Below are positions 36,201 to 45,282 of a stretch of DNA of 48,283 bases, one piece after another; the stretch's first letter is position 1; every line of letters begins with the position of its first letter. The translations under genes were made by a program, and so were the position numbers. Source of the stretch: Nanobdellota archaeon (lineage in GTDB: Archaea; Nanobdellota; Nanobdellia; Pacearchaeales; GW2011-AR1); assembly GCA_030648285.1 (NCBI GenBank), contig JAUSIC010000003.1, positions 1 to 48,283 on the forward strand. The letters run 5' to 3'. Below the pieces are notes generated by a model that did not search any database, was not told the DNA's origin, and saw only the letters and a program-made list of their open reading frames with translations.

Positions 36201-36868
36201 TGAATAGAGTGCTAAGAGGAAAATTTGTAACCCTAAAACATTTTATAATGAAAATTTTGAATATTTTTGAGTATGAGATTCTATCTAATTTAAATGGATA
36301 TAAAATAAGAAAATTGCACAGACCTTCTTTGATGTTTGTCAAAGAAAAATTAGGCAAGGATTTAGTAGTTGCAGAAGTCGGTGTGTGGAAAGGGGAAAAT
36401 GCAGAAGATATGTTAAAATACCTTCCCATAAAAAAAATTTATTTAATTGACCCTTGGGACTTGGATGTTGAAGAGGGAGCAAAAAATATAGAAAATTTAA
36501 CAGATAACATTAATGAAGAAGAGATGAGACAGGCAGAAAGAGAGACAATAAAGAGAATGTCTAAGTTTAAAGATAAAGTAGTAATCATAAGAAAATCATC
36601 TACAGAAGCACTAAAAGATATTAAGGACAAATTGGATTTTGTTTATATGGATATATTTGGTGCTAGGAAAGATAAGGGAATAAGAAAAGAAATAGAAAAT
36701 TATTATAAAAAATTAAAAAAAGGAGGGATAATTGCAGGAGACGATATTGATAATGGAAAGTCTGGAAGTTTGGGTAATGGCGTTCCAAATGCAGTCTCGA
36801 GATTTGCAACAGAGAACAATTTAGATTTGTTTATCAATAAAAGAGACTGGTGGTGTATTAAAAAATAG
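36200..36868 (+). CDS. SAM-dependent methyltransferase (Methyltransf_24-like)
   Basis: 222 residues from ATG 36200. A GTG at 36197 is equally placed; an internal ATG at 36248 is also possible. VVAEVGVWKGENAEDMLKYLPIKKIYLIDPWDL near residues 55-87 is motif I with the acidic end of strand 2. LDFVYMDIFGARKDKGIRKEIENYYKKLKKGGIIAGDDID near 135-175 is the motif IV region. The end RDWWCIKK closes the fold. It probably methylates a sugar. It appears to be under RHH control, and ends 11 bases into the convergent gene. Confidence 0.75.
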   Translation: MNRVLRGKFVTLKHFIMKILNIFEYEILSNLNGYKIRKLHRPSLMFVKEKLGKDLVVAEVGVWKGENAEDMLKYLPIKKIYLIDPWDLDVEEGAKNIENLTDNINEEEMRQAERETIKRMSKFKDKVVIIRKSSTEALKDIKDKLDFVYMDIFGARKDKGIRKEIENYYKKLKKGGIIAGDDIDNGKSGSLGNGVPNAVSRFATENNLDLFINKRDWWCIKK

Positions 36869-37988
36869 GGTTTCTCAATTCATAAGCAGGACAATGACTA
36901 CAGGCAGGAGAAAACTTGTTCTGCCTTATTGCTTTTCTCATTGCCTTGTATCTTGGAGAATACCAGATTTCTCTGAATGGTTTTTCCAAAGCGTTTCCTA
37001 AAGATAATTTCTTTTGCCAGTCTCTCTGATTGTCTTCATTCTGGGCACAGCAAGGAGTAACATGTCCTGTGACAAAAATAAACGGCATGATATATTCCTT
37101 GCAATTATTTATTGAAGGTTTTCTTTCTAATCCTTCTGAATCCTGCTTTGCAGCCATGTTAACTGTGACTGGAATTTTATATTTTTGTGCTCTTTCTCTG
37201 ACCATGCGAACATATGATTCATCTATTTCTACTGCATATTTTTCTGCTTCTTTGTAATTATGCAACATAGGAGTTATTAGAACTTCTCCAATATCTGTAT
37301 TAAGAGAATGAATAAAATCTAAAAATTGTAAAACTTCCTCTTTAGAATCCTTTGTTATAATGTAATGGAAACTCAAAATTGGGAACCTTGCTTTCATTTG
37401 TTTCTTAATTTGAACAAATTTTCTTATATTTTTTTCAATCAACTCATAATTGCTTCCACGACAAACTTTTTCAAAGCTTTTTTTTGTAGCCCCATAAGTA
37501 GAAATGAACTGGAAATCAGGGCCAATCTTAATTAATTCTTTTATTTCCTTGTCATCTTTAAAATGAGCAAAATGGTCAAAGACTTCTATTATTGTTCCTT
37601 TTGATTTTGCATAAGCCATCATCTTATGATAATCTTTGTTGAGATAAGAACTTCCTATTCCTGTTAATCCAAGCCACTTTGGTTTTCCATAACCATCAAA
37701 TATTTTTTTGAATTGTTCAAAAGTTATATTTTTAGAAGGTTCTTTCCAATAACTATGCTCACAGCAGACGCATTTGAAGTTGCAGACAGTTGTTGGTTCT
37801 ATTTCCAAGAAAGGAGGAAACAAATCAATTCCTAATTTAGGCAAGAATTTGTTCAAAAGAAAAGATGCTGTTTTCCTGTTCCACCATAAAGGATAAACCC
37901 AGAACATATTGTAAATTTCCCTGAACCTGCCTGCCAATATGAAGTTAGAAAATAATCTCAGTTTATGAGAAAGAGACATTGTTGGCAT
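36858..37988 (-). CDS. Radical SAM protein with a C-terminal SPASM-like domain
   Basis: 376 residues. EIEPTTVCNFKCVCCEH gives Cys69, Cys73 and Cys76 (CX3CX2C). LGLTGIGSSYLNKDYHKMMAYAKSKGT near 102-131 and the long barrel follow. The C-terminal region has CKEYIMPFIFVTGHVTPCCAQNEDNQ and later SPACSHCPAY, a set of cysteines that could bind an auxiliary cluster. No B12-binding domain. SPASM enzymes modify peptides or act on sugars. In this glycan locus the substrate is open. TATA box at 38010-38017. Confidence 0.85.
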   Translation of the reverse strand: MPTMSLSHKLRLFSNFILAGRFREIYNMFWVYPLWWNRKTASFLLNKFLPKLGIDLFPPFLEIEPTTVCNFKCVCCEHSYWKEPSKNITFEQFKKIFDGYGKPKWLGLTGIGSSYLNKDYHKMMAYAKSKGTIIEVFDHFAHFKDDKEIKELIKIGPDFQFISTYGATKKSFEKVCRGSNYELIEKNIRKFVQIKKQMKARFPILSFHYIITKDSKEEVLQFLDFIHSLNTDIGEVLITPMLHNYKEAEKYAVEIDESYVRMVRERAQKYKIPVTVNMAAKQDSEGLERKPSINNCKEYIMPFIFVTGHVTPCCAQNEDNQRDWQKKLSLGNALEKPFREIWYSPRYKAMRKAIRQNKFSPACSHCPAYELRNPIF

Positions 37989-38009
37989 TTGTGGAAAAGA
38001 TAAAACCGA

Positions 38010-38017
38010 TTTATAAA
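38010..38017 (-). promoter_or_regulatory. TATA box of the SPASM radical SAM gene
   Basis: TTTATAAA, centred 25.5 bases before the start at 37988. It supports that start over an ATG at 37979. Confidence 0.55.
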
Positions 38018-38019
38018 GA

Positions 38020-38826
38020 TTATTCTAAATAATGATTATCTTTCAAAGTTCTTACAAAATTCGTTGTTGAATCATAAATTGGACCATAGAATCTATTTAA
38101 TTCATCTAATTCTCCCACAACTCTTTCAACATATCTATGAGGAATAGCAAAATGATGTGCTTCTACTCCATGAATTCTTTGATTTTGTATATCTTTCTTT
38201 ACTTCTGATTCAAACTCGATTACTTCTTCTAAACTTCTTTCAACATGAAATCTAGATAAATCATCAAAAAATCCAAAACTGAATAATGGCTGAGGAATTT
38301 TTCCTGCTTTCATGAATGGAAAAATACCAAGAGCAATACCATTTCCTGGAAATTGCCTAAAATTCTCTAAACCTGTTTCTTGCTGCAGTTCTAATGCTGC
38401 TGTTACTGAAGGATGCTGTCCATAAATACCCATACCTGCTGCAGCTGCTTGAAATGCAAAGGGGGTAGAAACATCTTTTCCTCTCATGTGAAATAAAAAA
38501 CTCTTTGTTTTTGGATCATAACAGTTTACTAACACTCCTGTAATAGGGCCTACAAAATCAGGATATTCTGCTAAAACTTTTGCAGAAGGGTATAATTTTG
38601 GAACTTCATACAAAACAACATTTCCTGTTGTAGCTCTGTCAATCTCAAAGATTCCTTGTTGTAGATGAGAACCTTTCCCTACCGCTCCTGTAGAAATCAT
38701 CTCTTTATTTATTTCATACCATAACTGTGTAGACAAGGGAGGCATATTAGGACATATTGTAATAGAAAAATTATCTTTAACTGTTCCACAGAATTCCAAC
38801 ATGTCTTGTTCTGTTTGAATCTTCAT
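38020..38826 (-). CDS. Unknown protein with a Nudix-like segment
   Basis: 268 residues, soluble. VTAALELQQETGLENFRQFPGNG near residues 141-163 looks like the second half of a Nudix box (REUxEExGU), but with Leu for Arg and Gln for one Glu, and the flanking GPITGVLVNCYDPKTKSFLFHMRGKD fits the beta strands before it. SFGFFDDLSRFHVERSLEEVIEFESEVKKDI lies near 187-220, and the end has HHFAIPHRYVERVVGEL. If Nudix, it is a divergent or inactive one. No other family is recognised. TATA-like ACTTAAAAAG at 38846-38855. Confidence 0.6.
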   Translation of the reverse strand: MKIQTEQDMLEFCGTVKDNFSITICPNMPPLSTQLWYEINKEMISTGAVGKGSHLQQGIFEIDRATTGNVVLYEVPKLYPSAKVLAEYPDFVGPITGVLVNCYDPKTKSFLFHMRGKDVSTPFAFQAAAAGMGIYGQHPSVTAALELQQETGLENFRQFPGNGIALGIFPFMKAGKIPQPLFSFGFFDDLSRFHVERSLEEVIEFESEVKKDIQNQRIHGVEAHHFAIPHRYVERVVGELDELNRFYGPIYDSTTNFVRTLKDNHYLE

Positions 38827-38897
38827 AAAATTTCATATAAAAATTACTTAAAAAGATATCTGTCTTTTATTATATAAGTGATAATATTACATAAATT

Positions 38898-38905
38898 CTT
38901 TTAAA
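38898..38905 (+). promoter_or_regulatory. TATA box of the epimerase gene
   Basis: CTTTTAAA centred about 25 bases before the ATG at 38927. Confidence 0.45.
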
Positions 38906-38926
38906 CTTAAATCATGATTATTTTTT

Positions 38927-39970
38927 ATGCCAAAGGTCTTAGTTACAGGAGGATGCGGTTTTTTAGGAAGTCATATCTGTGAATTATTCAAAAAAAGAGG
39001 ATGGGATGTTATTGCTTATGATAACATGACTACTTATGAATTCAAGAAAAATGCTTACATGAAACCAGAATCAAGATATCACAACCAGAGATTATTAGAA
39101 GACCTTGGTGTGAAAGTTGTAATTGAAGATGTGAGAGACAAAGAGACTCTGTTTCTATGGACAGAAGGGTGTGATTACATTTGCCATACTGCTGCTCAGC
39201 CAACAATGACTTTAAGCTGGGAAGAACCAGAAAGAGATTTTACAACTAATGTTATAGGAACATTCAATGTTTTGGAAGCTGCAAGAAAGTTTAACATTCC
39301 TGTAGTTTCTTGTAATTCAATTCATTGCTATGGGCCAGATAAAATTAATTCTGAAATAACTGAAAGAGAAACAAGATTTGTCAGAGAACCTGTTGCAATT
39401 GATGAAAATGAACCCTTATTGCAAGGGGTTGTGACTCCTCTGCACGCATCAAAAACTTCTGCTGAAAATTACATAAGGTGCTACATAGACACATTCAAAT
39501 TAAAGGCAGCAAGCTTCAGACTTACTGGAATTTATGGTCCTAATCAGTTCGGTGGAGAAGACCATGGATGGGTTGCGAATTTTGCTATTCGTAATATTTT
39601 AGAAATGCCTTTGACAATTTTTGGAGCAGGAAAACAATTAAGAGATATTTTATATGCGACAGATGTCGCAGAAGCTTTTTGGTGTTTTTACCAGAATCCT
39701 GTTTCAGGAATTTACAATATCGGCGGAGGAGGAAAAACCATGATTTCTTTATTGGAGTGCATTGAACTAATTGAAAAAATAACAGGAAAAAAATCAGATT
39801 TAAGATTCGGCAAAGACAGATTTGGAGACTTGAGGTATTATGTTTCAGATATCTCAAAAGCAAAAAAATATCTAAAATGGGAACCAAAAGTCATGCCTGA
39901 AGAAGGCATTCAAAAATTGATAGACTGGATTAAGAAGAATGAGAATTTGTTCATTAAAAATCTCAATTAA
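38927..39970 (+). CDS. NAD-dependent sugar epimerase/dehydratase (extended SDR)
   Basis: 347 residues. VLVTGGCGFLGSHICELF at 4-21 is the NAD-binding GxxGxxG. YICHTAAQPTMTLSWEEPERDFTTNVIGTFNVLEAARKF lies near 84-122. RLTGIYGPNQFGGEDHGWVANFAIRNI and GAGKQLRDILYATDVAEAFW follow, similar to CDP-paratose 2-epimerase-like enzymes. At the catalytic YxxxK site the sequence is LHASK, so Leu stands where Tyr is expected. Either another residue serves or the enzyme is altered. It probably makes a nucleotide sugar for the glycan. Confidence 0.83.
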   Translation: MPKVLVTGGCGFLGSHICELFKKRGWDVIAYDNMTTYEFKKNAYMKPESRYHNQRLLEDLGVKVVIEDVRDKETLFLWTEGCDYICHTAAQPTMTLSWEEPERDFTTNVIGTFNVLEAARKFNIPVVSCNSIHCYGPDKINSEITERETRFVREPVAIDENEPLLQGVVTPLHASKTSAENYIRCYIDTFKLKAASFRLTGIYGPNQFGGEDHGWVANFAIRNILEMPLTIFGAGKQLRDILYATDVAEAFWCFYQNPVSGIYNIGGGGKTMISLLECIELIEKITGKKSDLRFGKDRFGDLRYYVSDISKAKKYLKWEPKVMPEEGIQKLIDWIKKNENLFIKNLN

Positions 39971-39971
39971 T

Positions 39972-39979
39972 TTTATAAA
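39972..39979 (+). promoter_or_regulatory. TATA box of the radical SAM pair/GT4 operon
   Basis: TTTATAAA, immediately after the epimerase stop, centred about 26 bases before the ATG at 40002. Confidence 0.5.
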
Positions 39980-40001
39980 TTGAAGAATTACTTAGAAAAT
40001 T

Positions 40002-41528
40002 ATGAAAAAGAATAAAATACTGTTCTTGAAGGCAAGAACAGGTATGGATGACCCTTCTCCTCCTATGTCATTTAGTTTTCTTGGACGCATTGCAGAAGAA
40101 GAAGGTTTTGAAGTTCTTGTTGAAAATTTAAATGCGCAGTATAATGAAAAGACAAACGAAGATATTGTGGAATTGATAAAAAAAGAAGAACCGACAATTG
40201 TGGGAGTTCATATCTTCACTAATGCTGCAAAGTATTCTTATGAATTAATGAAAAAAATTAAGCCTTATTGCAAATTATTGATTGTTGGGGGTCCACACCC
40301 GACAATATGTCCTGAAGAAACACTTGAAATGGGAGCAGACGTTGCCTTTGTTGGAGAAGCAGAAATTTCGTTCAGAAAATTCTTAAAAAATATAAAGGGC
40401 AACAAAAGCCTGAAAAATTTAAAGGGAATTGTATTTCAAGATAATAAAAAGATAATAAAAACAGGAAAAGAAGAAGTAATTTTTGATTTGGACAAAATTC
40501 CAATACCAGATAAAAGGTTTAACAGAAAATCTGATTATATAAAAATAAAAGATGAGATAAATAATTTTGGGCAGATTTTATCCACAAGGGGATGTCCTGG
40601 GAGATGCACATATTGTTTTTCTCTGTTCAGCAAATGTTACAGATATATGTCTGCTCAGAAAGTTTTTGAGGAGATAATGGATTTGAAAAAGACTTATGGA
40701 ATAAACTTCATTAACTTTATTGATGATGCATTTACAATCAACAAGGAAAGGCTTATTGAACTCTGTGATTTGCTCATGGGTAAAAACATTGAATGGTCTT
40801 GTGCAACAAGGGTTGATTTTCTTAATAAAGAATTAATAATTAAAATGGGAAAAGCAGGTTGCAAAATGATAAACTTCGGAGTTGAAAGCGCGCTTCCAGA
40901 GACATTATTGAAAATGAAAAAAACAGCCAATCCAAAATGGTATGTTGAGCACACAGATAATCTTTTAAAATGGTGTTATGAAGAAAAAATAAGAGTTGCT
41001 GTGAATATTTTAACTGGATTTCCCTGGGAAACAGCAGAAGGCATGAAAGAAATGCAAAAATACATCAATAAAACAAAAAAATATGTGACTTCTGGATTTT
41101 ATGGGGGAATTCTTCAACCACAGCCAGGCACAGAGATGTATACAGAATATGCAAAAGAATATGGTTTTGAAAAATGGTGGCTTCAAAAAAGATCTATATT
41201 CAAAGATGATTACAGGCCTTTTTTCATGGCATATTATCACCAATATTGGGATCATCTTCAAAATAATTTTTTCAATTTTGATAAAGACAAATTCAGGGAA
41301 ATAGACAAGCTTTACAAACTAATGGGGAAATGGAACCTCTACATTTTTACCAAGAGAAGATTTAAGAATCCATTCATAATTCAATTTATTTATCAGGGGT
41401 TATTTCTTTTAAGCAATATTTCAATAATACTATACAAATTATCTCCAAGATTAGAAAAAAGAATACTAGAGAGAATTAAAAAATTTGGTTACAAGTTTAA
41501 GTTTAGAAAAGGAAGTGAAGAATTATGA
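40002..41528 (+). CDS. B12-binding-type radical SAM protein
   Basis: 508 residues. EPTIVGVHIFTNAAKYSYELMKKI and LLIVGGPHPTICPEETLEMGADVAFVGEAEISF near 63-125 form the B12-binding-type domain. STRGCPGRCTYCFS gives Cys198, Cys202 and Cys205. FIDDAFTINKERLIELCDLL, NFGVESALPETLLKMKKTAN and LTGFPWETAEGMKEM follow. The C terminus is basic with two hydrophobic stretches. It overlaps the next radical SAM gene by four bases. Confidence 0.9.
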   Translation: MKKNKILFLKARTGMDDPSPPMSFSFLGRIAEEEGFEVLVENLNAQYNEKTNEDIVELIKKEEPTIVGVHIFTNAAKYSYELMKKIKPYCKLLIVGGPHPTICPEETLEMGADVAFVGEAEISFRKFLKNIKGNKSLKNLKGIVFQDNKKIIKTGKEEVIFDLDKIPIPDKRFNRKSDYIKIKDEINNFGQILSTRGCPGRCTYCFSLFSKCYRYMSAQKVFEEIMDLKKTYGINFINFIDDAFTINKERLIELCDLLMGKNIEWSCATRVDFLNKELIIKMGKAGCKMINFGVESALPETLLKMKKTANPKWYVEHTDNLLKWCYEEKIRVAVNILTGFPWETAEGMKEMQKYINKTKKYVTSGFYGGILQPQPGTEMYTEYAKEYGFEKWWLQKRSIFKDDYRPFFMAYYHQYWDHLQNNFFNFDKDKFREIDKLYKLMGKWNLYIFTKRRFKNPFIIQFIYQGLFLLSNISIILYKLSPRLEKRILERIKKFGYKFKFRKGSEEL

Positions 41529-42907
41529 CAAGATTAGTTTTAGTCAATGCTGGGAAAAATTATGAATATGGGGTTCATGAACCAATAAACTTGCTATGTC
41601 TAGCAGCTTACGCAAAAAAATTTGGGCATGAGGTCTTCATAGCAGACCAGCTTGCAGGAGAAAATGTTTTCAGAAAAATAAAAAAACTTAACCCTGATTT
41701 TGTAGGGATAACAGGAACAACTGCAGTCATAACTGATGCATACGAAATAGCAGACTGGTGCAGAAAAGAAAAATATAAAGTAATCTTGGGCGGAGTACAT
41801 GTCAGTGTCATGCCTGAAGAAGCATTAAGACATGGAGATTTTGTTGTTGCAGGAGAAGGAGAAGATGCATTAATAAAAATACTTGAAGGAAAAGCAAAAA
41901 AAGGCATTGTAACAGGAAAAGTAATAGAAGATTTAGATTCTTTGCCTAAGATTGACAGGAGCATGATAAATATGAGATACTATCAAGCAGGAAAAGATAG
42001 AAATCCTGGCTCTCATCTTCATTTTGTTCCCTCAAATACAAAACTCAATTCAATGCTCTCAACAAGAGGTTGCCCTTATAATTGCATTTTTTGCCATAAC
42101 AGCTGGAGAGGGCTTAGAGTTAGAATAAATTCTGCTAAACATATAATAGAAGAAATGAAAGATTTGAAAGAAAAATATGGAACAGAAGCAATTTTTTTCA
42201 TGGACGATGATTTGCTATTTAATAAAAAAAGGGTTTACGAGTTCTGTGAATTATACAAGAAAGAAAAACTCAATATAATCTGGGGTTGCTCTGCAAGCGT
42301 GAATTCAGTTGATGAAGAGATTTTAAGAGCCATAAAAGAGATAAATTGCAAGCAGATAATGTTCGGGCTTGAATCTGGAAATGAAAGAATCTTAAAAATG
42401 TTAAAAAATGGGATTGCAACAATAGAAAAAAACAAAAGTGCAATTCTCCTTGCAAAAAAAGTAGGGATATTTGCTACAGGAAATTTCATGATAGGAAATC
42501 CTACTGAAACAGAAGTAGAAGTTATGGATTCAAAGAGGTTTATTATAGAAAATGACTTGGAAGGATTTGGAGTAACTATATCCACACCATTACCGGGGAC
42601 AAAGTTATGGGACATGTTTAAAGAACAAGGAGCAATTCCTAAAGATATAGACTGGAGAAAGTTCAATACAAATAAATTAACATTCAATTTAAGCAAAATA
42701 TCAAATGAAAGATTAGACGAACTATGGAGGGAATTCTTGAACCTTACTCTTGAAAGAAATGCACAAACCTCCCCAAAAAGATTATTAAAAGTTGCATTAA
42801 AACATCCTGACAAAGCAATCAGAAGATTCATCTATAATCCTAAATCTGTATTAGTTCTGGTAAAAAAGATGTTTAAACAAAAGTATGAAAAAAATAAAAA
42901 TAATTGA
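41525..42907 (+). CDS. B12-binding-type radical SAM protein
   Basis: 460 residues. DFVGITGTTAVITDAYEIADWC and VILGGVHVSVMPEEALRHGDFVVAGEGEDALIKIL (about 58-120) precede STRGCPYNCIFCHNSW, with Cys183, Cys187 and Cys190. FFMDDDLLFNKKRVYEFCELY, MFGLESGNERILKMLKNGI and FMIGNPTETEVEVMDSKRFI follow. It overlaps the GT4 gene downstream by 23 bases, so the radical SAM pair and the glycosyltransferase form one unit. Confidence 0.9.
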   Translation: MTRLVLVNAGKNYEYGVHEPINLLCLAAYAKKFGHEVFIADQLAGENVFRKIKKLNPDFVGITGTTAVITDAYEIADWCRKEKYKVILGGVHVSVMPEEALRHGDFVVAGEGEDALIKILEGKAKKGIVTGKVIEDLDSLPKIDRSMINMRYYQAGKDRNPGSHLHFVPSNTKLNSMLSTRGCPYNCIFCHNSWRGLRVRINSAKHIIEEMKDLKEKYGTEAIFFMDDDLLFNKKRVYEFCELYKKEKLNIIWGCSASVNSVDEEILRAIKEINCKQIMFGLESGNERILKMLKNGIATIEKNKSAILLAKKVGIFATGNFMIGNPTETEVEVMDSKRFIIENDLEGFGVTISTPLPGTKLWDMFKEQGAIPKDIDWRKFNTNKLTFNLSKISNERLDELWREFLNLTLERNAQTSPKRLLKVALKHPDKAIRRFIYNPKSVLVLVKKMFKQKYEKNKNN

Positions 42908-44066
42908 AATTTCTCATTCTTCTGAGTCTTATTCTTTAGGAGAAGGTGAAAAAGAACTGAAAAAACTTGTCATAAATGACTGGCCTGCAAGAGTTTCTAA
43001 ACAAATAAAGAAATTTTATCCTGAAATTGAAGTTGAATGCTGGGCTCCTGAAAAGATATACAAGGAAGAAAAGAGATTCCAAGAATTTGGAGTATTATTC
43101 AAGTTTTTTCCAACTACTTTTGCTTTGAGATATGCAATGGATTTTTCAATTCCAATGATAAAGGAACTAAAAAAAGAAGTTGAGAAAAGCAAAAAAGAAA
43201 ATTACAAATTAATTATTCATTTCCACGAGATTCATAACATTCATGGTTTAACAATAGCTACATTGTTCAAGAATGAAAATGTGATTGTCCAGCATCATGG
43301 GGGAAGCAATCCAATGAAGCATCTCAAGGGAGCAAGAATGAAAAAATTTCTTTTTCCTTTATTACTTTTTGGACAATTATGGGAAAACAAGGTTTTGAAG
43401 AATATAAAATATTATTACACTCTAAGCGATTATGAGAAGATATATTTGAAAAAAACAGCTCCAAATTCAAGGCTGAAATTTCAAACAATGGGTATTGAAG
43501 AAGAATATTTTAAAAATACAGACAAAAAGGTTGCAAGAATAAAATTGAAATTGCCTAAAGATAAAAAAATAATTCTTTTCATAGGAAAAGTTGACAGGAT
43601 AAAAGGAATGGATTTATTATTAGAGGCTATGAAAGATTTGAGAGACATAGAATTGAAAATAATTGGATTCGGACCTCAAGAACCAATATTCAAAAAATAT
43701 GTGAAAGAAAATAATTTAGATAATGTGGAATTTTTAGGCGGTGTTTTTGGAGAAAAGAAAATGTTATATCTAAGCAGTGCTGATGCTTTTGTCCTTCCTT
43801 CAAGAAGAGAAGGAGCACCTGTTACTGTAATGGAAGCATTATCAAGAAATACTCCTGTTGTTGTAAGCGATGTTGGAGGGGTTAAGCTAATGATAGAGAA
43901 CAACAGAGAAGGAATAATAATAAGACAGAACAATGTGAAAGACATTGTAAATGCATTAAGAAAAATTTTAAGATGGAAAAAGAAAAATGTGAGGCAATAT
44001 GCAAGAAAATATGAATGGAAAAAAATAATTGATGAAACTGTAAGAGATTACAATGAAATTAAATAA
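42885..44066 (+). CDS. Family 4 glycosyltransferase
   Basis: 393 residues. VIVQHHGGSNPMKHLKGARMKKFLFP, then KKIILFIGKVDRIKGMDLLLEAMKDLRDIELKIIGFGPQ near 218-256, VEFLGGVFGEKKMLYLSSADAFVLPSRREGAPVTVMEALSRNTPVVVSDVGG near 276-327 and NREGIIIRQNNVKDIVNALRKIL are GT4/GT-B motifs, with the REGAPVTVMEAL segment being the E(x7)E nucleotide-binding region. It adds one sugar to the growing glycan. It overlaps the upstream gene by 23 bases and the convergent radical SAM gene by 8 bases. Confidence 0.88.
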   Translation: MKKIKIIEISHSSESYSLGEGEKELKKLVINDWPARVSKQIKKFYPEIEVECWAPEKIYKEEKRFQEFGVLFKFFPTTFALRYAMDFSIPMIKELKKEVEKSKKENYKLIIHFHEIHNIHGLTIATLFKNENVIVQHHGGSNPMKHLKGARMKKFLFPLLLFGQLWENKVLKNIKYYYTLSDYEKIYLKKTAPNSRLKFQTMGIEEEYFKNTDKKVARIKLKLPKDKKIILFIGKVDRIKGMDLLLEAMKDLRDIELKIIGFGPQEPIFKKYVKENNLDNVEFLGGVFGEKKMLYLSSADAFVLPSRREGAPVTVMEALSRNTPVVVSDVGGVKLMIENNREGIIIRQNNVKDIVNALRKILRWKKKNVRQYARKYEWKKIIDETVRDYNEIK

Positions 44067-45171
44067 AATCTATGTCATCCCCGTAACAATCCAAAGCATC
44101 ATGAAGTATTTCATAACCTGGTTCTCTGTTAATGATGCCTTTTATATGAAGATTTTTAGCATCATTTGTGCAATGGTGCTTGCAATTTTCTTCTGGATTG
44201 AAATTTTTGAACTTTCCTGCTGCTTCTGGACTAAACCATAATTCTTTGAAGGATTTATCTTTTATTGAACCAAGAATTCCTGTTTCAGAATATGCTTTGT
44301 CATGGCAAAAGTAAACATTGCAATCAGCACCAATTACAGGAACAGTCTGCATGATGTAACATTTCTGATAACATCTCTGAGGAACACTTGCTCCTGAAAA
44401 ATCTCCTGCATAGGTATCATGAACAGCAAATTTATCTGAATGAAAATCTCTTTTAGCTCTTTCAATCTGTTCTAAAACAGTTTCTTTTATTGGCTCATGA
44501 TATTTTTTGAAATCCTGGTTCCACATAGGAGTTATTTTAATGTGATTAACCCCTAAATCCCTGAAATATTTTACAGAGTCATAAACTTGAGATGCATTTT
44601 CTAACTGAACAACAAAATTTATTCCGAACTCACATCCTTGTCTTTTTATCTTTGCAAATTCTCTGATATTTTTTTCTAATTCATAAAACCAGCTTTCTGG
44701 TCTTTTTCTTATTAGTGAAAAAGTTTTAGAATCACACGAGTTTGCAGATATTCTCACCCAATTAGCTTGTGAAAGTATTTTTGCTTTTTCTCCCTCTAAT
44801 GCCTGCCCATTCGTGATAATTGAAAGACCAATTCCATACTCCAGTGTTTTTTTCATAGCTTCTTCTATATAAGGATAAATTAGCGGTTCTCCTCCTCCTG
44901 AAAAAGTAATTGCCTTTACTCCCATTTCTTTAAAGTCCTTTAAAATTTCCAGAATTTTTTCCCTTGGAATTTCAGAAGTTCTGTTCAATAAACTTCTGAC
45001 ATCAGTATCTCCTGTTTCAGGATCATAAGAACAAAAACTACAACGATGATTGCATATATTTGTCGGCTTGAATCTAATGTAAATAGGAGCAATTATTTTT
45101 CCCTCTTTTAATGCTTTTAATTTTTTAGGATGCAGAACTATCTTTAATCCACCATACCTCTGAGCAATCAT
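44059..45171 (-). CDS. Radical SAM protein with a C-terminal cysteine-rich (SPASM-like) region
   Basis: 370 residues from ATG 45171, chosen because TTTATAAA at 45193-45200 is centred 25.5 bases upstream. A TTG at 45210 would lie upstream of that box. FKPTNICNHRCSFCSYD gives Cys40, Cys44 and Cys47. KAITFSGGGEPLIYPYIEEAMKKTLEYGIGLSIITNG is the classical radical SAM GGGEP segment. GADCNVYFCHDKAYSETGILGSIKDKSFKELW and NPEENCKHHCTNDA carry extra cysteines as in SPASM/Twitch proteins. Substrate unknown. Confidence 0.87.
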   Translation of the reverse strand: MIAQRYGGLKIVLHPKKLKALKEGKIIAPIYIRFKPTNICNHRCSFCSYDPETGDTDVRSLLNRTSEIPREKILEILKDFKEMGVKAITFSGGGEPLIYPYIEEAMKKTLEYGIGLSIITNGQALEGEKAKILSQANWVRISANSCDSKTFSLIRKRPESWFYELEKNIREFAKIKRQGCEFGINFVVQLENASQVYDSVKYFRDLGVNHIKITPMWNQDFKKYHEPIKETVLEQIERAKRDFHSDKFAVHDTYAGDFSGASVPQRCYQKCYIMQTVPVIGADCNVYFCHDKAYSETGILGSIKDKSFKELWFSPEAAGKFKNFNPEENCKHHCTNDAKNLHIKGIINREPGYEILHDALDCYGDDIDFI

Positions 45172-45192
45172 GATTATTGCAGAAAAAAATTG

Positions 45193-45200
45193 TTTATAAA
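45193..45200 (-). promoter_or_regulatory. TATA box that decides the radical SAM start
   Basis: TTTATAAA, 25.5 bases (centre) before ATG 45171, inside the longer open frame. Confidence 0.55.
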
Positions 45201-45251
45201 GATTATGCAATTAAATACCATAAAAAAGAGTTGTTTTTCTATAAATAAATG

Positions 45252-45259
45252 CTTATAAA
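45252..45259 (+). promoter_or_regulatory. TATA box of the epimerase-methyltransferase fusion
   Basis: CTTATAAA centred about 27 bases before the ATG at 45283. Confidence 0.45.
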
Positions 45260-45282
45260 TTCAACAGGAATTTAAATTGAAA

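Noticed and set aside
36148-36429. Long N-terminal extension of the RHH protein
   Set aside because: It would run through the shared promoter, the operator and the methyltransferase gene, and the sequence is not protein-like; the 51-residue form is complete.
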